Shown in pieces: positions 1-8,022 of a stretch of DNA of 64,000 nucleotides. Source of the stretch: Peptococcaceae bacterium UBA7702. GTDB lineage: Bacteria > Bacillota > Dehalobacteriia > UBA7702. Position numbers and translations under genes: made by a program. The notes under the pieces are model-generated. The model was not told the origin of the DNA. It searched no databases and saw nothing but the letters and a program-made list of their open reading frames with translations. The stretch is taken from contig DLGE01000011.1 of the NCBI GenBank assembly GCA_002482535.1, forward strand, positions 13,785-77,784, read 5' to 3'. Positions within the stretch are counted from its first letter, which is position 1; each line of letters begins with the position of its first letter.

Positions 1-1512
1 GTTGAGCAGATCCTTGAAAGCTCGGTAAGAATTGATGTTATGACTCAAGGCATTGAGCAGGCGAACCGTATTATCAAGCTGGCTCAAGGCCAGATAACGG
101 CTGCCCACCACTTGTTTTTGCCAAAACTCATTTTTACGGTAGAGTTCATAAAGGCAGTTCACCGCCGCGGTAATCTCCTTATGGTGACAGCATTTGCGGC
201 GAAATTTTTCCGGCAGATCTTTGATGGTAATGCCATCGTTGGCTTCGGCCAAAGCAAAAACGCGCATCAGGTCTTTATAGGTGGCGGCGAAATCGCTATC
301 CCAGCAGACGGCCCTTAGAGAGCAACCCCTGCATACTTTATCAGAAATATGGTCCAAAATCGATTTAATGTTCTTTTCCGCTTTGGGCTCCGCTTCCTTA
401 TGAATATCACGGAGCCTATCGCTTAAAAGCGAAAGATTCTTTCCCGCTTCAGTAAGACGGCTAACGGCGTATTCATCGTTTCTCGGTTTCAGTTCCGTTT
501 TGACCGGAACAGCGCTTTGCCCCGCAACCAATTCGGTGAGGCGGAAGATCATACCTTTGGGTATCGCCAGGAAGAGGACTGCTCCGATCAGCGTTTCCAC
601 GACCGAAGACGTTAACAGCGTCGTATTAAGGAGATAAAGCGAAAGCAATAGGTTTCCCAGCAGATACCCAAAGATGATTCCGGGACGGCGGAATTTCGTA
701 AAGATTCCTGCCATAAACCCGGAAAACGCATACACCCCGATGGCGGAAGGGCTTACCATCGCGGATAAACTGGGGATAACTCCGACCACAGCACCGACAG
801 CGGCGCCGCCTCCGGCGCCGGCAGTCAACGCCGCAGTTAAGATCAAAAGGCACATGATAATATTCGCGGGAGATACGGAATAAACCGCGATATGATCCAT
901 ACCCAACAATAAACCAACGGCTAAAACCAATATGCATAGGATATCTCCCCGTCCCGGTTTTTCCATACTGCTTAAAAGTTGCCATACCTCAAATGCCCGA
1001 TACAGTATATAGGAAAGACCGGCGGCTAAGACGCTTTCCCCCAAGGTGATGACGAGGAGCGTATCCGATATGCCGCTAAATACCAGGAAAAGGCCGCGTA
1101 TTACGACGGTTGTGGAAAATACGATGATCGGCAGGTAATAACGCGACTTCTTCCCGGAAACGGAATACAAAAGAAAACAGAAAAACTCTGCCAGCAAAAC
1201 AGCGGCATAAATGGGAAAATCCTGAGGTACGAACCAATAATAGCCAAAAAGCGCCGGTAATATCCAAAAAAAGATGCGCCTTTTGTCATAAAGGGACGCT
1301 GCCGCGAACCAGGCGATACCGAAAGGATAAAGGATGTCTAAGAAGCCGGCGCCGGCCAGAAAAAGACCGATGCCGCCCAGAATGAAGGTAGATGCGGAAA
1401 AATAACAGCGGATGATTTCCCGCAAGGGATGTTCTTTTTTCTCTTGGTAAAGATGCTCCTTTTTCCCCGACTGTGCGCCTTCAAAGGCATAGAATTTCAC
1501 CGGTTCGCTCAC
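1..1512 (-). CDS. spoIIE: Stage II sporulation protein E, N-terminal part (runs off window)
   Basis: Reading the minus strand from a GTG at 1512-1510 gives 504 uninterrupted codons to the window edge. The ribosome-binding site AGAGGAAGT lies 5-6 bases upstream. The product begins MSEPVKFYAFEGAQ, then has a long run of about ten hydrophobic segments (roughly residues 35-300). A cytoplasmic region follows, with cysteine-rich motifs such as KVCRGCSLRAVCW near residue 410. This is the SpoIIE layout: a membrane N-terminus, a central FtsZ-interacting region and a C-terminal PP2C phosphatase, which would lie beyond base 1. SpoIIE acts at the asymmetric septum and dephosphorylates SpoIIAA to activate sigma-F. 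The gene has no in-frame ATG near its start, so it is easily missed. Confidence 0.93.
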   Translation of the reverse strand, partial: MSEPVKFYAFEGAQSGKKEHLYQEKKEHPLREIIRCYFSASTFILGGIGLFLAGAGFLDILYPFGIAWFAAASLYDKRRIFFWILPALFGYYWFVPQDFPIYAAVLLAEFFCFLLYSVSGKKSRYYLPIIVFSTTVVIRGLFLVFSGISDTLLVITLGESVLAAGLSYILYRAFEVWQLLSSMEKPGRGDILCILVLAVGLLLGMDHIAVYSVSPANIIMCLLILTAALTAGAGGGAAVGAVVGVIPSLSAMVSPSAIGVYAFSGFMAGIFTKFRRPGIIFGYLLGNLLLSLYLLNTTLLTSSVVETLIGAVLFLAIPKGMIFRLTELVAGQSAVPVKTELKPRNDEYAVSRLTEAGKNLSLLSDRLRDIHKEAEPKAEKNIKSILDHISDKVCRGCSLRAVCWDSDFAATYKDLMRVFALAEANDGITIKDLPEKFRRKCCHHKEITAAVNCLYELYRKNEFWQKQVVGSRYLALSQLDNTVRLLNALSHNINSYRAFKDLLN

Positions 1513-1574
1513 AATATCACTTCCTCTGCCCATGCTGAAACTATTTTCTTTTTGCATTCACTGTTTATATTTCG

Positions 1575-1610
1575 ATTATAGACCAACGGTTTCATAAACT
1601 TTGTCGCAAT
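1575..1610 (-). promoter_or_regulatory. spoIIE promoter with 21-bp spacing and Spo0A-like box
   Basis: On the minus strand a perfect TATAAT lies at 1580-1575 and GCGACA at 1607-1602, separated by exactly 21 bp. The known spoIIE and spoIIG promoters of Bacillus have unusually long 21-22 bp spacing and need Spo0A~P. The plus strand at 1600-1610 reads TTTGTCGCAAT, one mismatch from the 0A core TGNCGAA, and overlaps the -35. A second imperfect box (CTGTCGGAAT on the minus strand, about 1633-1642) lies just upstream. The boxes are my inference. Confidence 0.65.
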
Positions 1611-1756
1611 CGGCGCAGAAGCAAAAGAAAATTCCGACAGAATCTCGACGCAAACGGGAAAAAAGCGGAAACGAAATCCTTCTATTCTTAGTCCAAAAGG
1701 GAAAGCGCCAGGATAAATTGACGCAGATTCCGACATTTTTCCCACTGCCCGCGGAT

Positions 1757-2194
1757 TTATTTAAAAACGAGTTTTGTACCGAAAAACAGGAGCACAACGC
1801 CGAGGAGGCGGCTCCAGGCAAAGGGGATTTTATCGGCGCCAAAGAGGCCGAAACTGTCGATCAACAAAGCGGCGCTGACCTGAAAAAGGATGATCACCGC
1901 CGTGGCGTTACCAACGCCGAGATGGGCCATGCCGGCAACGACGGCAAAGATGATGACAGCGCTTAAAATACCACCCAAATAACCGTACCAAGGGATTTCA
2001 AAAAACCGGGACCAATCTCCCTTGCCGATGCCGAAGAGAAGCAACAGGGCAATGACGGCAGCGCCGATCAAATGAACGACCAGGGTATTTTCGGCAATGC
2101 CGATGACCTTTCCGGCGGCTGTATTAAAGGTTCCCTGCAGCGCCATGGCCGTGCCGGCAACGGCGGCGAAGAGAATCGATGACCATTGATGCAT
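1757..2194 (-). CDS. DMT-family transporter, YdcZ/DUF606 type
   Basis: The 145-residue protein is almost entirely hydrophobic, with about five predicted membrane segments. It begins MHQWSSILFAAVAGTAMALQGTFNTAAGK, typical of the short YdcZ (DUF606) branch of the drug/metabolite transporter superfamily. Such half-size proteins are thought to work as dimers; the substrate is unknown. It is read in the same direction as spoIIE, with a 244-bp gap that holds the spoIIE promoter, so the two need not be co-transcribed. The ATG at 2194 overlaps nothing and looks like the natural start. Family confidence is good; function is not known. Confidence 0.8.
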   Translation of the reverse strand: MHQWSSILFAAVAGTAMALQGTFNTAAGKVIGIAENTLVVHLIGAAVIALLLLFGIGKGDWSRFFEIPWYGYLGGILSAVIIFAVVAGMAHLGVGNATAVIILFQVSAALLIDSFGLFGADKIPFAWSRLLGVVLLFFGTKLVFK

Positions 2195-2290
2195 AGTTAC
2201 GCTCCTTGCTTTTTCTTCTATTGTGTCCGATATTCCAATAAAATACCGTCATTCAGACAATACTATAAGGAAAAAGAAAGGGAGATTGTT

Positions 2291-2974
2291 ATGGAGCTTC
2301 CTTTGGTGTCCGCCACCATATTGAAAACCGGCGCGCTTTTTTTGCTGACCCTTATCTGCTTCCGTCTGATGGGGTATCGCTCTTTGGGCGACATGGAACC
2401 CCTGGACTACGTGATCGTTCTCGGTATCGGCGAAATCATGGGGTCCCCTCTGGCCGCCGCGGATAAAAGCATTCTTTACCCGGCCTTGGCCATCGTCATT
2501 TTAACACTGCTGCAAATCTCCCTTTCGGCGCTGTACGCCAGGGTTCCCAAATTGGGCAAAGTGATGGAGGGCGGTCCCGTTCCCGTCATCAAAAACGGCA
2601 AGATCATTGAGAGAAACCTTGCCCGTTACCGGATTGACAACAATTCCATCATGGAAGAATTGCGCATCAAAGGCGTCCGCGACGAAAATGACGTGGATCT
2701 CGCCTATTTGGAACCAAGCGGCCGTTTCAGCGTGATCTTAAAAAAGGAAGCTTCGCCGGTAACGCCCCGTTATTTCGGGGAAAAGGGCTCCCTTACCTTG
2801 GTAGAAAAGGGGGAGATTCGGCCGGAGTATTGGGAGGATAAAGAAATCGATAAAAAGGCCATCCTCGCCTTTCTCGCTGAAGAAAACGTGAGATCCTGGT
2901 CGGAAATTGAAACATTGCTTTATAAAAACGGTAACTACATCTTAGAAAGGAAAAATAACCAAGGTAAAACGTAA
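2291..2974 (+). CDS. DUF421 (YetF-like) membrane protein
   Basis: The 227-residue protein has three N-terminal hydrophobic segments (about residues 1-85). A soluble C-terminal part follows with the family hallmark GGPVPVIKNGKIIERNLARY and the later block IMEELRIKGVRDENDVDLAYLEPSG. This matches the DUF421/YetF family, found mainly in spore-forming Bacillota and of unsettled biochemical function. An upstream ATG at 2186 would add 35 residues with no family similarity. The ATG at 2291 follows AAAGAAAGGGAG at good spacing and was chosen. It is divergent from the DMT gene. Confidence 0.87.
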   Translation: MELPLVSATILKTGALFLLTLICFRLMGYRSLGDMEPLDYVIVLGIGEIMGSPLAAADKSILYPALAIVILTLLQISLSALYARVPKLGKVMEGGPVPVIKNGKIIERNLARYRIDNNSIMEELRIKGVRDENDVDLAYLEPSGRFSVILKKEASPVTPRYFGEKGSLTLVEKGEIRPEYWEDKEIDKKAILAFLAEENVRSWSEIETLLYKNGNYILERKNNQGKT

Positions 2975-2992
2975 AAAATTGCGATTTTCCTC

Positions 2993-3021
2993 TTGACTTT
3001 TTTTTCGTTTTATATCATAAT
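2993..3021 (+). promoter_or_regulatory. Promoter of tRNA-Met/tRNA-Glu
   Basis: TTGACT at 2993-2998 and CATAAT at 3016-3021 are separated by 17 bp, 12 bases before the first tRNA. This is a good sigma-A match. Confidence 0.7.
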
Positions 3022-3033
3022 TGTTATTGCTGT

Positions 3034-3109
3034 GGCGGCGTAGCTCAGTGGTTAGAGCACTCGGTTCATACCCGGGGTGTCATGGGTTCAAATCCAATCG
3101 CCGCTACCA
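3034..3109 (+). tRNA. tRNA-Met (CAT)
   Basis: A 76-base cloverleaf with encoded CCA. The acceptor arm is GGCGGCG with CGCCGCT (a G.U first pair), the D arm contains TAGCTCAGTGGTTAGAGC, the anticodon loop carries CAT, and the T arm contains GGGTTCAAATCC. It is three bases upstream of tRNA-Glu and shares its promoter. Confidence 0.95.
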
Positions 3110-3112
3110 CAT

Positions 3113-3189
3113 GGCGCGTTGGAGAAGCGGCTGAACTCACCAGCCTTTCACGCTGGCATTCATGGGTTCGAATCCCATACGCGTCACCA
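3113..3189 (+). tRNA. tRNA-Glu (TTC)
   Basis: A 77-base cloverleaf with encoded CCA. The acceptor arm is GGCGCGT with ACGCGTC, and the anticodon stem CCAGC/GCTGG encloses CTTTCAC (anticodon TTC). The mature sequence is identical to the second tRNA-Glu at 37417-37493 on the other strand. Confidence 0.95.
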
Positions 3190-3192
3190 TAT

Positions 3193-3227
3193 TAAAAAGG
3201 TCTGTCCCGTCGGGACAGGCTTTTTTA
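3193..3227 (+). terminator. Terminator of the tRNA-Met/Glu operon
   Basis: The hairpin GTCTGTCCC-GTC-GGGACAGGC is followed by TTTTTT and preceded by an A run, so it could work in both directions. Confidence 0.85.
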
Positions 3228-3295
3228 ATATATTGATTTAGAAGGGATTCGAAGTTTATGCCCTTTAGGGTAAATTCCATACGCGTCACCATATT

Positions 3296-3331
3296 AAAAA
3301 GGGCTTATCTCACCGGGATGAGCCTTTTTTA
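3296..3331 (+). terminator. Second terminator-like hairpin in the duplicated unit
   Basis: GGCTTATC and GGATGAGCC pair around a short loop and are followed by TTTTTT. It has the same position in the duplicated unit as the first terminator, but a different stem sequence. Confidence 0.7.
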
Positions 3332-3368
3332 TTTAGTTGATTCGCAGGAATTCGGAGTTTATACCGCA

Positions 3369-3401
3369 AAGAAGCCACCTGCGTCACGCAGGTGGCTTCT
3401 T
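3369..3401 (-). terminator. Terminator after chemoreceptor 1
   Basis: The perfect hairpin AAGAAGCCACCTGCG / CGCAGGTGGCTTCTT lies 18 bases past the stop codon. The outer GAAGCCACCT arm is shared by the hairpins behind the other receptors in the array. Confidence 0.8.
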
Positions 3402-3418
3402 ATACAACTTACCATACT

Positions 3419-5527
3419 TTATTGATCGTCATCCTGATCTTCTTCTTTCAGTTCGAATTTCCCGATCAATTCCTTGAGCATTTGCGACTGCCCGGAAAGC
3501 TCTTCACTGGCAGCGGCACTCTCCTCCGCCGTGGCGCTGTTGGTTTGCACCACACCGGAAATCTGTTCCATGCCGATGTTCACTTGATCCGCGGCTTTCG
3601 CCTGTTCTTCACTGGCGTCGGCAATTTCCTGAACCACTTCGTCGGATCGTTCGGTACCCTCGGCGATTTTCTCTAAGGCTTCCGCCGTTTGCGTCACGAT
3701 TTTCGAGCCGTTTTCAATGGCCGCAAGGGAGCTTTCAATTAAGGCAGCGGTATCCTTTGCACTCTCCGCGGATTTACCCGCCAGGTTTCTCACTTCTTCC
3801 GCCACAACGGCAAAGCCTTTCCCCGCCGAACCGGCCCGGGCAGCTTCTACCGCCGCGTTAAGAGCCAAAATATTCGTTTGGAAGGCAATGTCGTCGATGT
3901 TTTCGATGATCTTGCCGATCTTGTTGGAGGCGTTGCTGATTTCGTCCATGGCCTTGATCATCAGATCCATCTGCACCTTGCCTTCGGCGGTGGTCTGTCC
4001 GTTCAAAACTGAAATTTCCTTCGCCTTCGCCGCATTTTCCGCGTTGGCTTTTATCTGCGCAGTGATCTCACTGAGTGTGGCGGAAAGCTCTTCAATGGCG
4101 CCGGCTTGCTCCGCCGCCCCTTGGGATAGTGACTGGGCTCCTTCCGATACCTGGGACGCCCCTTCAAAGACTTGATCTGCGGACCGATCCATTTCCCCAA
4201 AAGTACTGTTCAGTGAGTTGATGATGTTATTGAGGCTCACTTTGATTTCATTAAAGTCGCCGATGTATTCCCTGGTGACCTCTTGATTGAGATTTCCGTT
4301 GGAGATCTTGGTTAATACCTCCGAAATTTCACCGATATAACTATTCAAAATTTCCGCGGTATGTTCATTGATCCTGGTAAGCTTGCCCAGTTCATCATTG
4401 GTATAGTGGTCTGCTTTTTCGATGTTCAGATTGCCTTGCCCCATCTGTTCGATGTTGTGTACGATCTTGCCCACCGGCGCCAAAGACTTTTTGAGATTTC
4501 TGAAAATGATGAAAGCAAGGAGAAGGAGACCGACTACGGTAATGGAAACGACGATGATGATCATCGTCTTAACGGATTCAAAGGCTTCGGATTGATCCAC
4601 GGAGTACTGATAGGACCAGGTTTTATCAATCCCATCTACTTTTACAGGCATACTATAGATAATTGCCTTATCCTTGGTTTCCGGATCAATGCCTTCGATT
4701 TTGGTTTCCTTGGCATTTTTGATGGCCTCCAACCGTTCTGCATCGCCGTCATTGATGACCTCAAATTGTTTCCCCGCGTTATCCGTATTTGTTGTGTCTA
4801 CAATATAGGTTCCTTCCTCAGTCAAAAGATACCCGTGAGCCGTTTCATAATCACCCATATTGTAGTCTAACCCCAAAAAGTATTCCGCTACAAAGTCGCA
4901 GCAGGAAACACCAATCAACGTCCCGTTATCATCAAATATCGGCTTACTTAACGTAATCAAATAAACGGTTTCTCCGTTTGTCAGTTCATATTTATAGGGT
5001 TCTGTAATGTTCGGCTTTTTCGTTTCCGCGGAGATGGCATAATAGTCCGCAACAGAATAATCATCATAATTATTTAACACGTCAATGGCCACGTCGTTTC
5101 CATCCCGATATATATAGTACGATTGACCATCGGGAGTATCGGGAAAATACATATTCGGTTCAAAGGCATAATAGGCCGAAAAGATTTTCTCATCCAATAA
5201 AACATTGTTCAATGAATCATGAATCAGCTGCTCCGCCACTTCACGGTCAAAGTTGCTATAACTTCCCACGTTATTCGCTAACGAATTAGAAAAATTGTCC
5301 AGCTTATCCAAATTGCTTGAAACAATTTTAGCGTTATAGGCTGCAAGCTCCTTAATCTCATTCTCTTGCTTTTCCATAAAGGCATTTTCCAAAACCACGC
5401 TCAGGGTAACAATCACCACCAACATAACAAAAAACAGCGCAACCATTGTTCTGGTCAAGATTTTGTTTGTCAAGCTCTTTGATTTCATGGAGTTTCGCTC
5501 AGTTTTTTTCAGTGTTTTCTTTTTCAA
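3419..5527 (-). CDS. Methyl-accepting chemotaxis protein 1 (dCache-HAMP-HAMP-MCP)
   Basis: This transmembrane chemoreceptor is about 702 residues long. TM1 is near residues 26-48, an extracytoplasmic double-Cache-like sensor spans about 50-310, TM2 is near 320-342, and HAMP is at about 343-395. A second HAMP-like unit contains ISNGNLNQEVTREYIGDFNEIK. The signalling coiled coil has the tip NIDDIAFQTNILALNAAVEA. It should control CheA through CheW. No NWETF-type CheR tether is present at the C-terminus. An ATG at 5533 lies only 3 bases from AAGGAG; the TTG at 5527 has 9-base spacing and aligns with the TTG starts of paralogues 2 and 3, so I prefer it. The sensor block is DYYAISAETKKPNITEPY and lacks the RxxW of the universal amino-acid motif, so the ligand is unknown. 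Confidence 0.93.
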   Translation of the reverse strand: MKKKTLKKTERNSMKSKSLTNKILTRTMVALFFVMLVVIVTLSVVLENAFMEKQENEIKELAAYNAKIVSSNLDKLDNFSNSLANNVGSYSNFDREVAEQLIHDSLNNVLLDEKIFSAYYAFEPNMYFPDTPDGQSYYIYRDGNDVAIDVLNNYDDYSVADYYAISAETKKPNITEPYKYELTNGETVYLITLSKPIFDDNGTLIGVSCCDFVAEYFLGLDYNMGDYETAHGYLLTEEGTYIVDTTNTDNAGKQFEVINDGDAERLEAIKNAKETKIEGIDPETKDKAIIYSMPVKVDGIDKTWSYQYSVDQSEAFESVKTMIIIVVSITVVGLLLLAFIIFRNLKKSLAPVGKIVHNIEQMGQGNLNIEKADHYTNDELGKLTRINEHTAEILNSYIGEISEVLTKISNGNLNQEVTREYIGDFNEIKVSLNNIINSLNSTFGEMDRSADQVFEGASQVSEGAQSLSQGAAEQAGAIEELSATLSEITAQIKANAENAAKAKEISVLNGQTTAEGKVQMDLMIKAMDEISNASNKIGKIIENIDDIAFQTNILALNAAVEAARAGSAGKGFAVVAEEVRNLAGKSAESAKDTAALIESSLAAIENGSKIVTQTAEALEKIAEGTERSDEVVQEIADASEEQAKAADQVNIGMEQISGVVQTNSATAEESAAASEELSGQSQMLKELIGKFELKEEDQDDDQ

Positions 5528-5570
5528 TGTCATACTCTCCTTATATCGATATTTTACGCATCCTTCTTTA

Positions 5571-5598
5571 ATATCTGCTTTATTCTTTCAAATATTTA
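5571..5598 (-). promoter_or_regulatory. Sigma-D-like promoter of chemoreceptor 1
   Basis: On the minus strand TAAA (5598-5595) is followed 16 bp later by GCAGATAT (5578-5571). The sigma-D/FliA -10 consensus is GCCGATAT. The same layout occurs before all five receptors. Confidence 0.72.
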
Positions 5599-5661
5599 AC
5601 TTTATCGATTTATTTCAATTAGCATAAAAATACGTCTTGGAAAATCCCCCTTTATTCCATA

Positions 5662-5695
5662 AGGAAAACCGCCTGCAATAACGCAGACGGCTTCC
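5662..5695 (-). terminator. Terminator after chemoreceptor 2
   Basis: An imperfect hairpin pairs GGAA/TTCC, CCG/CGG and CTGC/GCAG. It is the most decayed member of the receptor terminator family. Confidence 0.6.
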
Positions 5696-5735
5696 CATAT
5701 CGTTGGCTTCAACTTCCATTTATGATTATGGAGCT

Positions 5736-7844
5736 TTATCGATCAAAATCCTGATCTTCCTCTTTCAGTTCAAATCTTTTGATCAATTCCTTGAGCATTT
5801 GCGACTGCCCGGAAAGTTCTTCGCTGGCGGCGGCGCTTTCTTCCGCCGTGGCGCTGTTGGTTTGTACCACACCGGAAATCTGTTCCATGCCGATGTTCAC
5901 TTGATCCGCAGCCTTCGCCTGGTCTTCACTGGCGTCGGCAATTTTCTGAATCACTTCATCGGATCGTTCGGTGCCTTCGGCGATCTTTTCCAAGGCTTTC
6001 GCGGTTTCCGTCACGATTTTCGAGCCGTTTTCAATGGCAGCTCGAGAGCTTTCAATCAAGGCGGCGGTATCTTTCGCGCTCTCCGCGGATTTACCCGCGA
6101 GGTTTCTCACTTCTTCCGCCACAACGGCAAAGCCTTTCCCCGCCGAACCGGCCCGGGCGGCTTCCACCGCCGCGTTAAGAGCCAGAATATTCGTTTGGAA
6201 GGCGATGTCGTCGATGTTTTCGATGATCTTGCCGATCTTATTGGAGGCGTTGCTGATTTCGTCCATGGCTTTGATCATCAGATCCATTTGCACCTTGCCC
6301 TCGGTAGTGGTCTGTCCGTTCAGAATCGAAATCTCTTTCGCTTTCCCCGCGTTTTCCGCGTTGGCCTTTATTTGGCTGGTAATCTCACTGATTGTCGCGG
6401 AAAGCTCTTCAATGGCGCCGGCTTGTTCCGCCGCACCCTGGGACAGCGACTGGGCTCCTTCCGATACCTGAGACGCCCCTTCAAAAACTTGGTCCGCGGA
6501 CATATCCATTTCCGTAAAAGTATTGTTTAGTGAGTTGATGATGTTATTCAAGCTCACCTTGATTTCATTAAAGTCGCCGATGTATTCCCCGGTAACTTCC
6601 TGATTGAGATTTCCATTGGAGATCTTGGTCAGTACCTCTGAAATTTCGCCGATGTAGCTATTGAGGATCTCTGCGGTGTTTTCATTGATTTTCGTGAGTT
6701 TACCCAGTTCATCATCGCTATAGGTATCGGCTTTTTCGATGTTCAGATTGCCCTGGCCCATCTGTTCAATGTTGTGTACAATCTTACTCACCGGGGCCAA
6801 AGATTTTTTGAGACTTCTATAAATAATGAAAGCGAGGAGAAGAAGACCGACTACGGTAATGGCAACGACGATGATGATCATCGTCTTAACGGATTCAAAG
6901 GCTTCGGATTTGTCCACAGAGAATTGACATGACCAGGTTTGATCAATTCCCTCTACCTGCGCGGGCATATTGTAGAAGATTGCCTTGTCCATGGTTTCTG
7001 GATTCGTGGCTTCGATTTGAATTTCCTTGGCATTTTTGACGGCGTCAAGTCTTTCTTGGTCACCGTCATTGGCTGCCTCAAATTGTTTCCCCTCATTATC
7101 TTTGTTGGAAGTATCCACAATGTAGATCCCCTTCTGGGTCAAAAGACTTCCTGTGGCCGTTTCATAATCACCCATATTATAATCGAGACCTAAGAAAACT
7201 TCCACCAACATGTCACAAGTTGTCACGCCGAGAAAATCTCCGTTTTCATCAAGTATCGCGCGGCTGATCGTCACCAAATAAACGATCTCACCGGTTGGCA
7301 GTTCATACTCATACGGCTCCGTGATATATGGTTTCAGGCTTTCTTTTACAAGGGCGTAATAATCCTCCGCGTAATAACTCTCATAATCACTCATCACGTC
7401 AATGGCTGTATCGCTGCCGTCTCTGTATACATAATAGGATAAACCGTCGGGAGTATCGGGGAAATACAGATTCGGCTCAAAGAGATAACATGCTGAAAAG
7501 ATTTTCTCATCCAGTAAAACGCTATACAATGAATCGCGAAGCAGTTGATCCGCCGTATCATAGTCAAAATTTTTATAACTCACCACATTGTTGGCCAATG
7601 ATTGGGCGAAGTTATCCATTTTTTCCAAATAGCTCACAATGATTTTGCTGTTATACGCCGCAATCTCTTTGATTTCATTCTCCTGCTTTTCCGTAAAAGC
7701 ATTTTGCAAAACTACGCTCAGGGTAACAATGACAATCAACATGACAAGAAATAACGCCGCCATTGTTCTGGTCAAGATTTTGTTTGTCAAACTTTTTGAT
7801 TTCATTGAATTTCGCTCAATCTTTTTTAATGATTTATTTCTCAA
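5736..7844 (-). CDS. Methyl-accepting chemotaxis protein 2
   Basis: A 702-residue paralogue with the same layout: TM1 26-48, dCache-like sensor 50-310, TM2 321-342, two HAMP units to about 445 and the MCP signalling domain to the C-terminus. It starts at TTG with AAGGAG eight bases upstream. The signalling half is nearly identical to that of its neighbours. The sensor differs, for example SACYLFEPNLYFPDTPDG and DVMSDYESYYAEDYYALVKE, suggesting a different ligand range. The C-terminus ends ELKEEDQDFDR with no CheR tether. It has its own sigma-D-like promoter and a terminator, so it is probably monocistronic. Confidence 0.93.
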   Translation of the reverse strand: MRNKSLKKIERNSMKSKSLTNKILTRTMAALFLVMLIVIVTLSVVLQNAFTEKQENEIKEIAAYNSKIIVSYLEKMDNFAQSLANNVVSYKNFDYDTADQLLRDSLYSVLLDEKIFSACYLFEPNLYFPDTPDGLSYYVYRDGSDTAIDVMSDYESYYAEDYYALVKESLKPYITEPYEYELPTGEIVYLVTISRAILDENGDFLGVTTCDMLVEVFLGLDYNMGDYETATGSLLTQKGIYIVDTSNKDNEGKQFEAANDGDQERLDAVKNAKEIQIEATNPETMDKAIFYNMPAQVEGIDQTWSCQFSVDKSEAFESVKTMIIIVVAITVVGLLLLAFIIYRSLKKSLAPVSKIVHNIEQMGQGNLNIEKADTYSDDELGKLTKINENTAEILNSYIGEISEVLTKISNGNLNQEVTGEYIGDFNEIKVSLNNIINSLNNTFTEMDMSADQVFEGASQVSEGAQSLSQGAAEQAGAIEELSATISEITSQIKANAENAGKAKEISILNGQTTTEGKVQMDLMIKAMDEISNASNKIGKIIENIDDIAFQTNILALNAAVEAARAGSAGKGFAVVAEEVRNLAGKSAESAKDTAALIESSRAAIENGSKIVTETAKALEKIAEGTERSDEVIQKIADASEDQAKAADQVNIGMEQISGVVQTNSATAEESAAASEELSGQSQMLKELIKRFELKEEDQDFDR

Positions 7845-7887
7845 AATTCTCGCTCCTTATAACGTTATTTTATATATCCTTATTTTT

Positions 7888-7915
7888 ATATCCGCATTAT
7901 TCTTTCAATTATTTA
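7888..7915 (-). promoter_or_regulatory. Sigma-D-like promoter of chemoreceptor 2
   Basis: TAAA, 16 bp, then GCGGATAT on the minus strand: seven of eight matches to GCCGATAT. Confidence 0.75.
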
Positions 7916-7969
7916 CTCTTATGGACATATTTTAATGCCTTTGAGAAAATCCTGTTCATTTCATAAAGG

Positions 7970-7998
7970 AAACCACCTGCGTGATGCAGGTGGCTTTC
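7970..7998 (-). terminator. Terminator after chemoreceptor 3
   Basis: The hairpin AACCACCTGC-GTGAT-GCAGGTGG lies 25 bases beyond the stop codon and belongs to the same family as the other receptor terminators. Confidence 0.75.
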
Positions 7999-8022
7999 GT
8001 TGAAATTTATGATTATGGGATT

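Larger units (their letters stand above)
3175..3365 (+). repeat. Diverged tandem duplication of tRNA-Glu 3' end plus terminator
   Basis: The 26 bases at 3175-3200 (last 15 of tRNA-Glu plus 11 downstream) recur exactly at 3277-3302, 102 bp away. The second copy is also followed by a terminator-like hairpin (3296-3331). Both units then contain a similar sequence: GGATTCGAAGTTTATGCC near 3245 and GGAATTCGGAGTTTATACC near 3346. Outside the exact block the units have diverged, but both hairpins stay paired. The second unit lacks the rest of the tRNA. Confidence 0.8.

Noticed and set aside
626..1289. Short minus-strand ORFs inside the first 1.5 kb that could suggest a broken gene
   Set aside because: They are other-frame shadows. 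The true frame from the GTG at 1512 is open to the window edge and encodes SpoIIE.
3175..3302. Attachment sites of an integrated element at tRNA-Glu
   Set aside because: The repeats are only 102 bp apart with no integrase between them; kept only as a possible scar.
5703..6530. Long plus-strand ORFs opposite the chemoreceptor genes (also at 3717, 8255, 10822, 13143)
   Set aside because: They recur at the same place opposite each paralogue and have no plausible ribosome-binding site or family; they are shadows of the conserved signalling domain.
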